IMG/VR virus record: IMGVR_UViG_3300037225_000423
Span: 1-37,654 of that record
Strand: one strand, 5' to 3'
DNA from: a virus
DNA length: 37,654 nt
The position numbers and the translations under genes were made by a program. The notes beneath the pieces are model-generated. The model saw only the letters and a program-made list of their open reading frames with translations, ran no database searches and was not told where the DNA came from. Shown piece after piece: positions 37,369 through 37,654 of this stretch. Within the stretch, counting starts at the first letter, position 1, and every line of letters begins with the position of its first letter.

Positions 37369-37434
37369 GTGGGGACCGTCAACGCCGGGCTCAGCTCGCA
37401 CCCTCCACGCCCGGTTGGCTGCCATCAGTTTCTC

Positions 37435-37654
37435 CTATGTGATGATAAGCCGGTAGTAAATCGTCCAGTTCACCAGGATCGGGTCCGGCGTGCTGTACTT
37501 GGTCGCGTGCAGGTCGAAAAAGCCGTAGTGGGCGGGCGTAACGAGCCCGGATGGAGTATGGTTAGTCCAGCCGTGGCCATCGGCATGTGTGTCGACCGTG
37601 TTGCACAGGTTGGTTGCATTCGTCATATCACTGTCCAGCGAACGGAATTGCAGC
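37435..37654 (-). CDS. C-terminal fragment of a probable tail or fibre protein
   Basis: The minus-strand frame is open from the right edge to a stop at 37435, about 72 residues. The sequence is beta-rich with aromatic residues (THADGHGWTNHTPSGLVTPA, then ending VNWTIYYRLIIT), like the ends of minor tail or fibre proteins. An internal ATG at 37626 has no convincing ribosome site. It converges with the plus operon and would be the last late gene if the late operon continues outside the window. Confidence 0.45.
   Translation of the reverse strand, partial: LQFRSLDSDMTNATNLCNTVDTHADGHGWTNHTPSGLVTPAHYGFFDLHATKYSTPDPILVNWTIYYRLIIT

Noticed and set aside
1-37654. Integrase, Mu transposase, tRNA genes and attachment sites
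   Set aside because: They were looked for among the predicted proteins and the gaps and not seen; absence applies to this window only.

Overview
The window is a stretch of a tailed-phage (Caudoviricetes) genome or prophage, high in GC and densely coded. No bacterial housekeeping gene, rRNA, tRNA or CRISPR array was recognised. The host cannot be named from the sequence. Two genes have a -10 box six bases before the start codon and no Shine-Dalgarno sequence, which suggests a host that readily uses leaderless mRNA.

Layout. From about 32.9 kb down to position 1 nearly everything is on the minus strand. It reads, in transcription order: a Cro-like regulator, early genes (HNH endonuclease, zinc-binding small proteins, ERF annealing protein, D5/P4-type primase-helicase, a candidate iteron origin, Dam-type methylase, XRE protein), a terminator, the lysis module (holin candidate, M23 peptidase, coiled-coil membrane protein, glycosidase-amidase endolysin, small membrane protein), fibre-like genes, terminase small and large subunits, portal, and Mu-type head genes (gpF-like, ChaB/gpI protease with nested scaffold, gpT-like capsid). 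It ends with head-tail connector, lipoprotein, tail terminator, tail tube, frameshifted tail chaperones and the start of the tape measure, cut by the left edge. From 33.0 kb rightwards a plus-strand operon of small proteins starts with an XRE repressor. At the right edge the last minus-strand fragment looks like the end of a tail protein. The late operon may therefore continue outside the window and close a circular or permuted map.

How it works together. The divergent repressor/Cro pair shares a control region with two operators and recognisable promoters. Head proteins are Mu-like but no Mu transposase is present; packaging is by an ordinary TerS/TerL pair and replication by a primase-helicase next to inverted iterons. 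The tail follows the non-contractile plan (tube, G/GT chaperones, tape measure, no sheath seen). Three HNH homing-type endonucleases have inserted between genes, one antisense with its own promoter.

Most unusual points: a cassette (leader hairpin with compensatory changes, small gene, tiny membrane ORF) present in two diverged copies on opposite strands at 31.1-31.5 kb and 35.3-35.7 kb; recurrent GC-rich hairpins before ribosome binding sites; a 14-bp palindrome GTTYGCRCGCRAAC found four times, three of them at transcription-unit borders; and a capsid-like 5' end duplicated in front of the ChaB/protease gene.
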